Below are positions 1-6,821 of a DNA stretch of 32,640 bases, in pieces. Origin of the DNA: an uncultured Tessaracoccus sp. (GTDB taxonomy: Bacteria > Actinomycetota > Actinomycetes > Propionibacteriales > Propionibacteriaceae); the NCBI RefSeq assembly GCF_947255005.1, contig NZ_CAMYFI010000026.1:1-32640 (forward strand), given 5' to 3'. The notes below the pieces were generated by a model that saw only the letters and a list, made by a program, of their open reading frames with translations, did no database searches and was not told the origin of the DNA. Position numbers and translations under genes: made by a program. Position 1 is the stretch's first letter, and every line of letters starts with the position of its first letter.

Positions 1-8
1 TCGTTGGA

Positions 9-398
9 TTAGGCCGGAGCCAGCACTGGCATACCGACTTCTTCGGCCGCTGCAGTCATTCGCACGTCATAGGTGAGGAGAGCATCCATCTGCAGGTCGA
101 TGGCTGTAGCGAGGTGCAATGCGTCGAGGGAACTTAGATTCGCTCCGGGTAACAGGCCCGCGTGCGTGAATTGAGCCGGTTCGACTTCAAACAACGAGAC
201 CTTGGCGAGCAACTCGGTAACCAGCCCCTGGCTGAGGGCTGGGATGCGCTGAACGGCTCGACGGAGTCCAGTTTCCAGGAGCAGCGACGAGGTCAGCGCT
301 GGCCGTTCATGGTTGATCATGTGGATGAGCGCCGCCGACTCGCTCTCCCTCACCAAGAGTTTGATCGCGGCTGAAGTATCCAGATACCAGCGACTCAT
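9..398 (-). CDS. PIN-domain ribonuclease toxin (VapC family)
   Basis: A 129-residue PIN-domain protein, the usual size of a VapC toxin, which acts as a Mg-dependent endoribonuclease when freed from its antitoxin. The acidic PIN residues are visible: Asp7 in YLDTSA, Glu42 in LLLETGLRR, Asp92 in LDALHLATA and Asp111 in LLTYDVRM. The start codon overlaps the stop of the antitoxin gene by 4 bp (ATGA, 395-398), so the two are translationally coupled with the antitoxin first. The gene ends 8 bp from the window edge. The family is clear from the sequence. The RNA target cannot be seen. Confidence 0.9.
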   Translation of the reverse strand: MSRWYLDTSAAIKLLVRESESAALIHMINHERPALTSSLLLETGLRRAVQRIPALSQGLVTELLAKVSLFEVEPAQFTHAGLLPGANLSSLDALHLATAIDLQMDALLTYDVRMTAAAEEVGMPVLAPA

Positions 399-637
399 CG
401 CTCTCCACGCAAGTCATCCAGCACCGTGGCTGTTGGAATCGAGCTGACGACCAGTTCGGAGACATCGAAGATCGCGTCTTGCCGTGCGGGCTTGATGGCT
501 CGACGACCGCCTGCGTAGGGGACGAGTTGCGCGACGGGTACGCCGCGCCGGGTGACGACGAAGACCTCTCCGGCCTCCGTCTCACGAAGTATCTCACCAC
601 TGTCGTTGCACACCGCGCGCTGGCTGATGGTGCGCAT
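395..637 (-). CDS. Type II antitoxin, Phd/YefM family
   Basis: An 80-residue protein starting MRTISQRAVCNDSGEIL, with the N-terminal Phd/YefM pattern (short beta strand, NDSGEILRETEAGEVFVVTRRGVPVAQLVP) that binds operator DNA. The C-terminal tail normally wraps the toxin. An upstream in-frame start at 712 would add 25 residues unlike the family. The start at 637 lies exactly 6 nt after a TACACT -10 box (644-649), so the mRNA is probably leaderless. It forms a bicistronic module with the overlapping PIN toxin and presumably autoregulates it. Confidence 0.85.
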   Translation of the reverse strand: MRTISQRAVCNDSGEILRETEAGEVFVVTRRGVPVAQLVPYAGGRRAIKPARQDAIFDVSELVVSSIPTATVLDDLRGER

Positions 638-643
638 ACCGAG

Positions 644-649
644 AGTGTA
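644..649 (-). promoter_or_regulatory. -10 box of the Phd/VapC module (leaderless)
   Basis: TACACT on the minus strand followed by 6 nt and the ATG at 637. There is no Shine-Dalgarno sequence between them. No good -35 hexamer is seen 16-18 nt upstream. Confidence 0.5.
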
Positions 650-696
650 GCCACTATCTAGCACATATACCGCCGGCAGGCAGGCCCACCGCTGCC

Positions 697-775
697 CTAA
701 CCCGATATCCACACGCGTTTGCCAGATCCGGCCGAAAACGGCTGTTTCACGAAACGCGTGTGGATATCGGGTTAG
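697..775. repeat. 79-nt palindromic element, copy 1
   Basis: Two perfectly complementary 24-nt arms (697-720 and 752-775, ends CTAACCC/GGGTTAG) flank a 31-nt loop that holds a small GCCG-AAAA-CGGC hairpin (731-742). A second copy lies at 1582-1660, on the other side of the VapBC module. It has no T tract and sits upstream of both neighbouring genes, so it is not an ordinary terminator. The 638-878 gap contains no gene besides this element and the flanking promoters. Confidence 0.9.
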
Positions 776-835
776 CTCGCCAAGTCAGGCAAGGGCTTGG
801 TGTGCACGATCGGCTGACCGCCCTAGCGGTTCACA

Positions 836-876
836 CATAGCATCAAGGCATCAAATCCCGTGATGCTATGATGCCT
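836..876 (+). promoter_or_regulatory. vapB promoter with clustered operator half-sites
   Basis: A perfect 10-bp inverted repeat (CATAGCATCA 836-845, TGATGCTATG 861-870) is interleaved with a second one (AGGCATCA 846-853, TGATGCCT 869-876). This gives GCATCA at 840 and 848 and TGATGC at 861 and 869, each pair 8 bp apart. The -10 box TATGAT (867-872) lies inside the right arms, 6 nt before the ATG. The arrangement fits cooperative autorepression by the VapB RHH protein or the VapBC complex. Confidence 0.7.
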
Positions 877-878
877 AC

Positions 879-1130
879 ATGCGTACGACGCTCACCCTCG
901 ACCCCGATGTAGCCAAGCTGCTGGAGGAAGAGATGGCCAAACGTCAGACTTCATTCAAAAAAGTGGTGAACGACGCCCTACGTCGAGGCCTCGGATCACA
1001 CCATGACGCCGACTTCACCTTCCCCAGCTTCGACATGGGATCAGCTAACGCAGATCTCACCCATGCCACCAGGCTCGCTGCCGACATGGAAGACGAAGCC
1101 CTCGCATTCAAGCTCACCCAAGGCCGCTGA
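879..1130 (+). CDS. VapB-type ribbon-helix-helix antitoxin
   Basis: An 83-residue protein with an N-terminal RHH DNA-binding fold (MRTTLTLDPDVAKLLEEEMAKR, then SFKKVVNDALRRGL) and a C-terminal tail rich in acidic and aromatic residues, typical of VapB antitoxins that mask a PIN toxin. It is probably translated from a leaderless mRNA, since the -10 TATGAT ends 6 nt before the ATG and no Shine-Dalgarno sequence is present. Its stop overlaps the toxin start (TGATG at 1128-1132). Operator half-sites lie directly upstream. Confidence 0.88.
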   Translation: MRTTLTLDPDVAKLLEEEMAKRQTSFKKVVNDALRRGLGSHHDADFTFPSFDMGSANADLTHATRLAADMEDEALAFKLTQGR

Positions 1131-1561
1131 TGCTGCTCGTAGATACCAATGTGTTGATCTACGCAGTCAACGCCAACTCCCCGCATCACGATGCCAGCCA
1201 CACCTGGCTCTTGCATGAGCTCCAATCGGGCACAGACGTAGTCGGTTTGCCGTGGGTGTCTCTGCTCGGATTCATCCGAATCAGCACCCACCCGCGCGTT
1301 CTGGAACACCCGCTCTCACCCGAGGAAGCGATGTCGGTGGTACATGCATGGCTCAATCACCCGCGAGTGGTAACGCCTGAGCCGTCACCCCGGCACGCTG
1401 CCCTGCTCGCGGGGCTTCTGGTGGAATCCGGCACGGCCGGCAATCTCACCAACGACGCCCACCTGGCCGCACTGGCACTGGAGCTCGATGCGACGATGGT
1501 CACCTTTGATCGCGATCTTGCTCGCTTTGGAGTCCGCGTGCTCGTTCCGGAACATGCCTAG
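1130..1561 (+). CDS. PIN-domain ribonuclease toxin (VapC family)
   Basis: A 143-residue PIN toxin, start coupled to vapB. Asp5 (LLVDTNVLIYA), Asp109 (LTNDAHLAALALE) and Asp127/Asp129 (TFDRDLARF) are the expected metal ligands. The mid-protein Glu of many VapCs is not evident: that stretch reads LPWVSLLGFIRISTHPR, the pattern of a VapC subfamily common in Actinobacteria. It differs in length and sequence from the toxin at 9-398, so the two modules are not recent duplicates. The second palindromic element begins 20 bp after its stop. Confidence 0.9.
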   Translation: MLLVDTNVLIYAVNANSPHHDASHTWLLHELQSGTDVVGLPWVSLLGFIRISTHPRVLEHPLSPEEAMSVVHAWLNHPRVVTPEPSPRHAALLAGLLVESGTAGNLTNDAHLAALALELDATMVTFDRDLARFGVRVLVPEHA

Positions 1562-1581
1562 CTGAGCCTCACCGCCAGCAG

Positions 1582-1660
1582 CTAACCCAATACTCACACG
1601 CGTTTGCCAAATCCGGCCGAAATCGGCTGTCTCACAAAACGCGTGTGAATATTGGGTTAG
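1582..1660. repeat. 79-nt palindromic element, copy 2
   Basis: Same length, arm size (24 nt: 1582-1605 and 1637-1660), loop size (31 nt) and inner hairpin as the copy at 697-775. The arms differ from copy 1 at five positions. Four of these form two compensated base-pair changes (G-C to A-T and C-G to T-A). The fifth leaves one A/C mismatch. It lies between the VapC stop and the 3' end of the leftward fetB-like gene. Confidence 0.9.
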
Positions 1661-1689
1661 GTTCCTCGCGAGCCCCAGCCCCGCAACCC

Positions 1690-2439
1690 TCAAGAACTCG
1701 GCACCAGCTGGCGCGCCCGCCCAGCGAGGGTGGAGAACACCGTGCCAGTCACAGATTTCGCGAGCAGAATTGCAGCCAACACCACCACCTGGAACACTCC
1801 GGCCGCCACCGGGCTCAGCCCTGCAAACAACGCACCGACGAACGCGCCCGGCAGCGTGACAAGCCCGGTGTTGCGGGTTTGGTCAATCGTGGGGATGAGC
1901 GCTTCGCGCACCGCGTCCCTCCGCAGCCGCACAGTGGACTGCGGCGGCGTCGCCCCGAGCGCCAGCCAGCCTTCCACTTCCCCGACGCCGGAGCGCAGCG
2001 CCGCAAGGTAGTTACGCGCGGTCAGCGTCGACGCGGCCATGGCGTTGCCGATAGAGATACCCGCCACCGCGATGATCTGCTGCACATCGAGGCCAACCAA
2101 CCCCAACAACAGCGACGCCCCCGTCGCCGCCACGCCACCCGCGACGACGGCTAGCGCCGCATTCCGTCGTCCGCCGGGCAGCTCCGCCGCCCGCTTGGCA
2201 CCGGTCATCGACGCCGTCGTGAGCATGAGCACGATGAACGCCAGCACCAGCCACGGCCACTTCAGCACCGCCCCGAGCAGCACGGAGATCAGCGCCAGCT
2301 GCAGGCACGCGCGGACGATGGCCACCGCCGGAGCCAACCCCATCTTGACGCCGTGGGCGCGCAAGATGACGATCACCGCGCCCACCATCACCGAGAGGCC
2401 GACGGTAAACCGCACCCATTCCCACACCGACCAGTCCAT
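1690..2439 (-). CDS. FetB/YbbM-family ABC transporter permease
   Basis: A 249-residue integral membrane protein of the UPF0014 (FetB, YbbM) family, described in E. coli as the permease of an iron export system. About seven hydrophobic helices are visible, and the conserved central stretch around ISIGNAMAASTLTARNYLAAL and LGATPPQS with IPTIDQTRNTGLVTLPGAFVGAL is diagnostic. The start ATG lies 7 nt after a TACACT -10 box (2447-2452), so the mRNA is probably leaderless. The ATPase partner FetA is not in the window, so this is an orphan permease here. The substrate is inferred from the family only. Confidence 0.85.
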   Translation of the reverse strand: MDWSVWEWVRFTVGLSVMVGAVIVILRAHGVKMGLAPAVAIVRACLQLALISVLLGAVLKWPWLVLAFIVLMLTTASMTGAKRAAELPGGRRNAALAVVAGGVAATGASLLLGLVGLDVQQIIAVAGISIGNAMAASTLTARNYLAALRSGVGEVEGWLALGATPPQSTVRLRRDAVREALIPTIDQTRNTGLVTLPGAFVGALFAGLSPVAAGVFQVVVLAAILLAKSVTGTVFSTLAGRARQLVPSS

Positions 2440-2514
2440 CTATCCGAGTGTATCCGTCGGCCGACATCACGCGACCCGACCTGCACACCGGCGCCAACGA
2501 GCGCCCCACCCGTT

Positions 2515-2649
2515 TTGTCTTTACATTTGAACCGGGTGCTATAGTTGAGACGTCAGCGAACATAGTTGACCCGGCCGACTGGCCGGACACACCGCCGTGC
2601 GGGGCTTTCTCCGGACGGTTCCGCACAGGAACCGAAAGGAATATAGCCT
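2515..2649 (+). promoter_or_regulatory. Promoter and structured leader of the small membrane protein
   Basis: An extended -10 (TGC then TATAGT, 2537-2545) lies downstream of TTGTCT (2515-2520) or TTTACA (2520-2525). The roughly 98-nt leader has a CCGGCC-GACT-GGCCGG hairpin (2571-2586) and two mutually exclusive stems: GTGCGG 2597-2602 with CCGCAC 2621-2626, or CGGTTCC 2616-2622 with GGAACCG 2628-2634. The second stem abuts the AAAGGA ribosome-binding site (2635-2640). I recognise no known riboswitch class. Confidence 0.45.
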
Positions 2650-2871
2650 ATGACCACACCAGCAATCCCATACACCCCGGCACGTAGGGCCACCCAGGGT
2701 GCTGACAACCGCGCCTTCATGGTGCACATGTCCATCATCGCCGCCATTGCGCTCGTGATGGCCATTCTCAGCGCCAGCATCGCGTCACCCATCGTGGCTA
2801 CCGTGGCTGCCCTCGTGTCCGCCTCTGCCGCATTTGCCGGCATCTACCTGAGCCTCAACCGCATCGCCTGA
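2650..2871 (+). CDS. Small two-helix membrane protein of unknown function
   Basis: A 73-residue protein with a short polar N-terminus (MTTPAIPYTPARRATQGADNR), then two hydrophobic helices at about residues 24-43 and 48-68 separated by a Ser/Pro turn. It has no signal-peptidase or lipobox motif and no charged C-terminal tail. AAAGGA precedes the ATG by 9 nt. It is transcribed alone behind a long leader. I do not recognise the family. High alanine and isoleucine content and codon use like its neighbours support a real gene. Confidence 0.65.
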   Translation: MTTPAIPYTPARRATQGADNRAFMVHMSIIAAIALVMAILSASIASPIVATVAALVSASAAFAGIYLSLNRIA

Positions 2872-2955
2872 GGCCAGTTCAGCAAAGGGAAGGGTTCCCT
2901 GTGCTGCGCGGACAACGGCGACCGCGCAGTCTCCACCCTCCCAACCCCCTCCCCC

Positions 2956-2961
2956 TAGAAT
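2956..2961 (+). promoter_or_regulatory. -10 box of the TSUP exporter gene (leaderless)
   Basis: TAGAAT followed by 6 nt and the GTG at 2968, with no Shine-Dalgarno sequence in between. This fits the leaderless pattern seen repeatedly in the window. Confidence 0.5.
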
Positions 2962-2967
2962 GCCCTC

Positions 2968-3738
2968 GTGGTGACGTTGCTCTTCTCCGGACTCCCCGAG
3001 CTCACCTCTATCTCCGCACCCACCTGGGGGCTGCTCGTCATCGCGGCCATCGCCATCGGCATCTCAAAATCAGCCCTCCCAGGAGCCGCGACGTTAGCCG
3101 TCGCCCTGTTCGCCACCGCGCTGCCGGCGAAGGAATCCACCGGCACCATGCTGATACTCCTGCTGGTGGGCGACGTTATGGCCATCTCCATGTACCACCG
3201 CGAGGCCGACTGGGCCGCACTCAAACGCCTCGTCCCCGGCGTGCTGGCCGGCGTCGTTCTCGGGGCGACGTTTCTCCACTTCGCGTCGGACCAGTTCACC
3301 AAGCGCTTCATCGGGGCGCTGCTCCTCGTCCTGATCGCAGCCACGATGGCGCTCATGCGCCTCCCCAAGCCGCCCGAGATTCAGGGACGCCTCGGTCGCG
3401 CTGTCTACGGCACTCTCGCCGGGTTCACGACGATGGCCGCCAACGCTGGCGGCCCCGTTACCACCATGTACTTCCTGGCCTCGAGGTTTTCCGTGATGAG
3501 CTTTCTCGGCACTACGGCGTGGTTCTTCGGGATCGTGAACGTACTGAAGCTGCCCTTCTCCATCGGGCTCGGCATCATCAAACCATCCACGCTATGGATC
3601 GACGCGGTGCTGGCGCCCGTCGTGGTTGTGTCCGCGTTCGTGGGGCGCTGGCTGGCCAAGCGCATGCACAAGCAACTTTTCGACGCCGTGGTGACGGTGC
3701 TGACCGTAGCGTCGGCGGCATACCTGCTGATTGCATGA
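2968..3738 (+). CDS. TSUP family (TauE/SafE-type) membrane exporter
   Basis: A 256-residue polytopic membrane protein with about eight helices. The repeated TSUP signatures are visible: GISKSALPGAATLAVALFATALPAK near residue 36 and, in the second half, TLAGFTTMAANAGGPVTTMYFLA. Members move sulfite, sulfoacetate or other sulfur/organic anions across the membrane. The substrate cannot be told here. The GTG start at 2968 is chosen because a TAGAAT -10 box ends 6 nt before it. The gene is convergent with the alcohol dehydrogenase, 38 bp apart, and no regulator or sulfur gene is adjacent. Confidence 0.85.
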   Translation: MVTLLFSGLPELTSISAPTWGLLVIAAIAIGISKSALPGAATLAVALFATALPAKESTGTMLILLLVGDVMAISMYHREADWAALKRLVPGVLAGVVLGATFLHFASDQFTKRFIGALLLVLIAATMALMRLPKPPEIQGRLGRAVYGTLAGFTTMAANAGGPVTTMYFLASRFSVMSFLGTTAWFFGIVNVLKLPFSIGLGIIKPSTLWIDAVLAPVVVVSAFVGRWLAKRMHKQLFDAVVTVLTVASAAYLLIA

Positions 3739-3776
3739 CCACCGCCGACGCCACGTATACCTGTTCTTCCGGCTGT

Positions 3777-4922
3777 TCAGAGGCTCATGTCAACCACAGC
3801 GCGGCCCTGGATCTCGTGGTTGCGCAGCGCCTCGTACCCTTCGCCTGCCTTCTCTAGGGGCAGGCGACGCGAGACCACGTCGCGGTAGTTAATCACGCCG
3901 CGAGCCGCGAGATCCACGACGGCGGGGAGGTCTTGGCGGGTCCTCGCACCGTAGGAGCCGAGGATGCTTTGTGATCGCCGGACAGTCCTATTGATCTCCA
4001 CCTCGGCGGTCTGCACACCGGCCCCCAAACCGATGGGCACCATGCGCCCACCGTCGGCGAGCACGTCAAGGGCGGTCTTCCAGGTGGCCGGAATGCCGAG
4101 CGCCTCGAACGACACGTCCACTCCCTTACCGTTAGTGAGTGCCAGCACGGCCTCTCGAGGATCCTGCGTGGAGGAGTTCACGACGGCGGTGGCGCCGTAG
4201 CCGAGCATGGGTTCCAGTTTCTCGTCGGAGACGTCGATGGCAATCACCTGGCTCGCACCGAAGGCTGCCGCGATCTGGACGATGTTCGTACCGACGCCGC
4301 CCGTGGCGACGACGGCGACTGTCTCGCCGTAGCGGAGGTCGGCCCCGCGTCGCACCGCCCCATAGCCAGTGAGGGCCGCACAGCCGAGAATGGCGGCAGA
4401 CACCATATCCACGCCCTCGGGAGCCACCGCCACCGACGTGGCTGGAACCACCGCGTATTCTGCCAGGCCGCCCATGGAGTACATGGCGACTTGCTCACCA
4501 TCTGGGGTAGCCAGTCGCGTCTCACCGTCGTAGAGCTTCCCTTCCAAACGGTTGAGAGAGAAGAACGGAGCGCACAGCTCGTCGTGACCAGCCGCGCACG
4601 CCTCGCACTGCCCACACGGCATGAGGAACCCGCCCGCCACCTGTTGCCCGACCGCGAGCCCGGAGTGTTCGTTGCCGGGCCCCACTTCAACGATGGTGCC
4701 GGTCACTTCATGGCCCAGCACGGCCGGCAGCGGGAAAGCGATAGCGCCAGAGATCACGTGGAGATCGGAGTGGCACAAGCCACAGGCAGTCACCTTGATG
4801 AGCACCTCACCGTTCCTGGGACGCGGGGTTCGCAAAGTCTCTACTTCGAGACCTTTGGAAGTGTCGCGCAGTACTGCTGCTCGCATGGTTTCGGGGATCT
4901 GGATTGCGTCATTGCTCGCCAT
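3777..4922 (-). CDS. Zinc-dependent alcohol dehydrogenase (MDR family)
   Basis: A 381-residue medium-chain dehydrogenase. The catalytic zinc site is seen in CGLCHSDLH and GHEVTG, the structural zinc site in CGQCEACAAGHDELC, and the NAD(P) Rossmann motif in VVATGGVGTNIVQIA. This is the usual size and order for class III-like alcohol/polyol dehydrogenases. The start at 4922 has AAAGGAA 6 nt upstream. A longer in-frame start at 4973 lies inside the promoter. Its promoter carries a perfect IolR-like motif, so it is probably part of the inositol regulon and may oxidise or reduce an alcohol or aldehyde arising from polyol breakdown. The substrate is not predictable from sequence. Confidence 0.85.
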   Translation of the reverse strand: MASNDAIQIPETMRAAVLRDTSKGLEVETLRTPRPRNGEVLIKVTACGLCHSDLHVISGAIAFPLPAVLGHEVTGTIVEVGPGNEHSGLAVGQQVAGGFLMPCGQCEACAAGHDELCAPFFSLNRLEGKLYDGETRLATPDGEQVAMYSMGGLAEYAVVPATSVAVAPEGVDMVSAAILGCAALTGYGAVRRGADLRYGETVAVVATGGVGTNIVQIAAAFGASQVIAIDVSDEKLEPMLGYGATAVVNSSTQDPREAVLALTNGKGVDVSFEALGIPATWKTALDVLADGGRMVPIGLGAGVQTAEVEINRTVRRSQSILGSYGARTRQDLPAVVDLAARGVINYRDVVSRRLPLEKAGEGYEALRNHEIQGRAVVDMSL

Positions 4923-4972
4923 GGCTGTTCCTTTCGTAGTGCGGGCCACCTGGACCACACCTTGTAAGCACA

Positions 4973-5031
4973 AATCTACCGCCCATCACCATTTTGTTAG
5001 GACATTCTGAGGTATGTCCATCATTCGGACA
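4973..5031 (-). promoter_or_regulatory. Alcohol dehydrogenase promoter with IolR-like site
   Basis: On the minus strand, TAGATT (4973-4978) is a -10 box, with CTAACA (4995-5000) 16 nt upstream as -35. TGTCCTAACA (4995-5004) covers the -35 and fits KGWCHTRACA at all ten positions. Further TGTCC/GGACA half-sites occur at 5015-5019 and 5027-5031, which may be extra repressor contacts. Confidence 0.55.
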
Positions 5032-5042
5032 GTCGCAGGTAG

Positions 5043-5093
5043 ACCGACGGACACCCCGCCCACGCCATGCGCGCGAACGAGGTGCCCGTCGGT
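5043..5093 (-). terminator. Possible hairpin downstream of the MFS transporter gene
   Basis: Arms 5043-5055 and 5081-5093 (ACCGACGG/CCGTCGGT core) pair over 13 bp with one mismatch, just after the transporter stop at 5102. There is no T tract on the minus strand, so rho-independent termination is uncertain. Confidence 0.3.
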
Positions 5094-5101
5094 GAAAAGG
5101 A

Positions 5102-6691
5102 TTAGGAGTAGTCCTTTTCGAAGCGCATCTCCAGCTCCTCCAAGGAGTGATACTTCGTCTCCGGAACGAAGAAGATGTAGAGGCACAGAGACAACACATT
5201 GATGAGGGCAAACACGAGGTACGTGCCCGCACCGCCCAGTGCTTCCATCATCGGCGGGAAGATGATGGCTACGAAACCGTTGGCAAGCCATAGCGCTCCC
5301 ACCGCAACACCCATCGACAGACCGCGCGTCTTCGACGGGAAGAGCTCCGCGATGATCACCCACGTCACGGTGCCCGATTGCTTAATGAACACGAAGAAGC
5401 AGATGATCACCAGCACCAAAATGGGCGCGAAGCTCGGGGCGCCGACGATCTCGCCCGACGCGGTCTCGTGCGGAAGGATGAATTTCCAGAACACGAAGGC
5501 CAGCGCACCCAGCGATAACACGATGCCCGCTTCCTGATAAATACCAACGTGGCGTCGAGCGAACTTCGTCACCAGCCACAAGCCCACGGCGGATCCGACG
5601 AACGACAAACCACCCGAGATGACGTTCAGCATGATGGCCACGTCCGTTGGGAAGCCCGCTGCGGTGAGAATCTTCGGCGTGTAGTACATGGCCGTGTTGA
5701 TACCGGTGAATTGGTCGGCAAAGCCCAACAGCACGCCCAAGATGAGCAGGTGCCTGGTCCACTTCGTCTTCCAAATCTTGCCGAGCCCCCACTTCTCGGC
5801 ATTCGACTCCTTGCGCTGCACCTCGAGCATCTCGTCGAGCTCGTCGACGATCGGGCCGTCCTTATCCTCATTGCGCACGCGCTTGAGCGAGCCGATGGCC
5901 TCCGGAATCTTGAGGTTAGCGACGTACCAGCGCGACGACTCCGGCATCAGGCGAATACCGATCCACAAGGCGATCGCCGGCAGCGAGGCGAGGATGAGCA
6001 TGTACCGCCAGGTGAGGCCGTTGCCGTCGAGGATGGCACCCAGGGTGCCGGCCTCGAACTGCGACCGCGCGGTGTCCCAGAGGATGTGCTGGCCGCCTTC
6101 AACGTCAACGCCGGGGCCACCCTGCGCGCGGGCGATGCCGGCGTTCACCGAGAACGCGAGGAACTGGCCGAACACGATCATCAGCTGGTCGACAGCGACG
6201 AGGGTCCCGCGGATCCGCTTCGGCGCCGTCTCACCCAGGAAGACGGGCACGGTCGCCGACGCACCACCGACCGCGAAGCCGAGCACGATGCGGAAGAAGT
6301 ACAGAATCCAGACGTTCGGGCTGAGCGCGCAGCCCACTGCGCCGAGGAAGAAGACGATGGCGAGCAGCATGATGTTGTGCCGACGCCCGTACTTGTCGGA
6401 CAGCACGCCGCCCCACGATGCTCCCAGCGCGGCACCCACGCACAGCAGGCCACCGATCCAGCCTTCCTCGTTGGTGGTGAGCGCGAGCCCGTGCGCATCC
6501 GTCGGGAGGTACATGTACGGCAGCGCACCGGAGATGACGCCGGTGTCGTAGCCAAACAACAGTGATCCGAGCGTCGCCACGATGGCGATCAGCCCGAGCG
6601 ACCGTTTCGGCCCCGATGGCGGGGTTTTCTCGACGAGCTCCTCAAGCTCGTCGCGCGAGTAACTCGCTGCGGAGTCGGAGTTCTGAGACAT
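5102..6691 (-). CDS. iolT: Sugar-porter MFS transporter, probable myo-inositol:H+ symporter
   Basis: A 529-residue, 12-helix major facilitator of the sugar porter family. Visible signatures are GYDTGVISGAL in helix 1, DKYGRRHN after helix 2, PESSRWYV before the central loop, the QFTGINTAMYYTP motif of helix 7, and PETKYHSLEE at the C-terminus. Length and motifs match bacterial IolT inositol transporters, and the inositol genes around it support that substrate. The 6-7 linker is longer than in XylE-type porters. It is separated from the upstream TIM-barrel gene by a strong terminator and so has its own promoter. AAGGAG precedes the ATG. A 16-bp palindrome lies 20 bp upstream of the start. Confidence 0.82.
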   Translation of the reverse strand: MSQNSDSAASYSRDELEELVEKTPPSGPKRSLGLIAIVATLGSLLFGYDTGVISGALPYMYLPTDAHGLALTTNEEGWIGGLLCVGAALGASWGGVLSDKYGRRHNIMLLAIVFFLGAVGCALSPNVWILYFFRIVLGFAVGGASATVPVFLGETAPKRIRGTLVAVDQLMIVFGQFLAFSVNAGIARAQGGPGVDVEGGQHILWDTARSQFEAGTLGAILDGNGLTWRYMLILASLPAIALWIGIRLMPESSRWYVANLKIPEAIGSLKRVRNEDKDGPIVDELDEMLEVQRKESNAEKWGLGKIWKTKWTRHLLILGVLLGFADQFTGINTAMYYTPKILTAAGFPTDVAIMLNVISGGLSFVGSAVGLWLVTKFARRHVGIYQEAGIVLSLGALAFVFWKFILPHETASGEIVGAPSFAPILVLVIICFFVFIKQSGTVTWVIIAELFPSKTRGLSMGVAVGALWLANGFVAIIFPPMMEALGGAGTYLVFALINVLSLCLYIFFVPETKYHSLEELEMRFEKDYS

Positions 6692-6711
6692 GGGATCTCC
6701 TTGTGAGGATT

Positions 6712-6727
6712 CTGCCAGCGCTGGCAG
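6712..6727. promoter_or_regulatory. 16-bp perfect palindrome upstream of iolT
   Basis: CTGCCAGCGCTGGCAG is perfectly symmetric with a central CG, the style of LacI-family operators. It lies within the transcribed leader or promoter of the transporter gene (ATG at 6691). The candidate binder is the LacI-type protein at 12151-13119. The half-sites differ from the palindrome at 12062-12075. Confidence 0.45.
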
Positions 6728-6775
6728 GTTGTGGTGGTTGCCGCTGTCTACCCGCCGACGTTGTTGTCAGCACGG

Positions 6776-6816
6776 AAAACGCTCCTCCCTCCGGCGGCTA
6801 TCGAAGGGAGGAGCGT
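6776..6816 (-). terminator. Rho-independent terminator of the five-gene set
   Basis: Perfect 12-bp stem (6805-6816 with 6779-6790, AGGGAGGAGCGT) directly after the stop at 6822. A T run follows on the minus strand (AAAA at 6776-6779 of the plus strand). It separates the Gfo/Idh-TIM genes from iolT. Confidence 0.85.
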
Positions 6817-6821
6817 GCAGG

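Noticed and set aside
307..654. Long minus-strand reading frame of 115 codons across the first toxin-antitoxin pair
   Set aside because: It is out of frame with both genes, has Ser/Arg-rich composition and no ribosome-binding site. The Phd and PIN frames explain the region.
697..775. Palindrome read as a simple transcription terminator
   Set aside because: It lies between two divergent promoters, so no gene ends into it. It has no T tract, and its second copy shows the same long loop with an inner hairpin.
2901..3857. Plus-strand frame of 318 codons overlapping the TSUP gene
   Set aside because: It is Arg/His-rich, in a different frame from a clear membrane protein, and it runs into the 3' end of the convergent gene.
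5549..6565. Plus-strand frames of 287 and 338 codons opposite iolT
   Set aside because: They are antisense shadows of a high-GC gene: very rich in His/Arg/Glu or Ser/Thr, with no family resemblance and no start signals.
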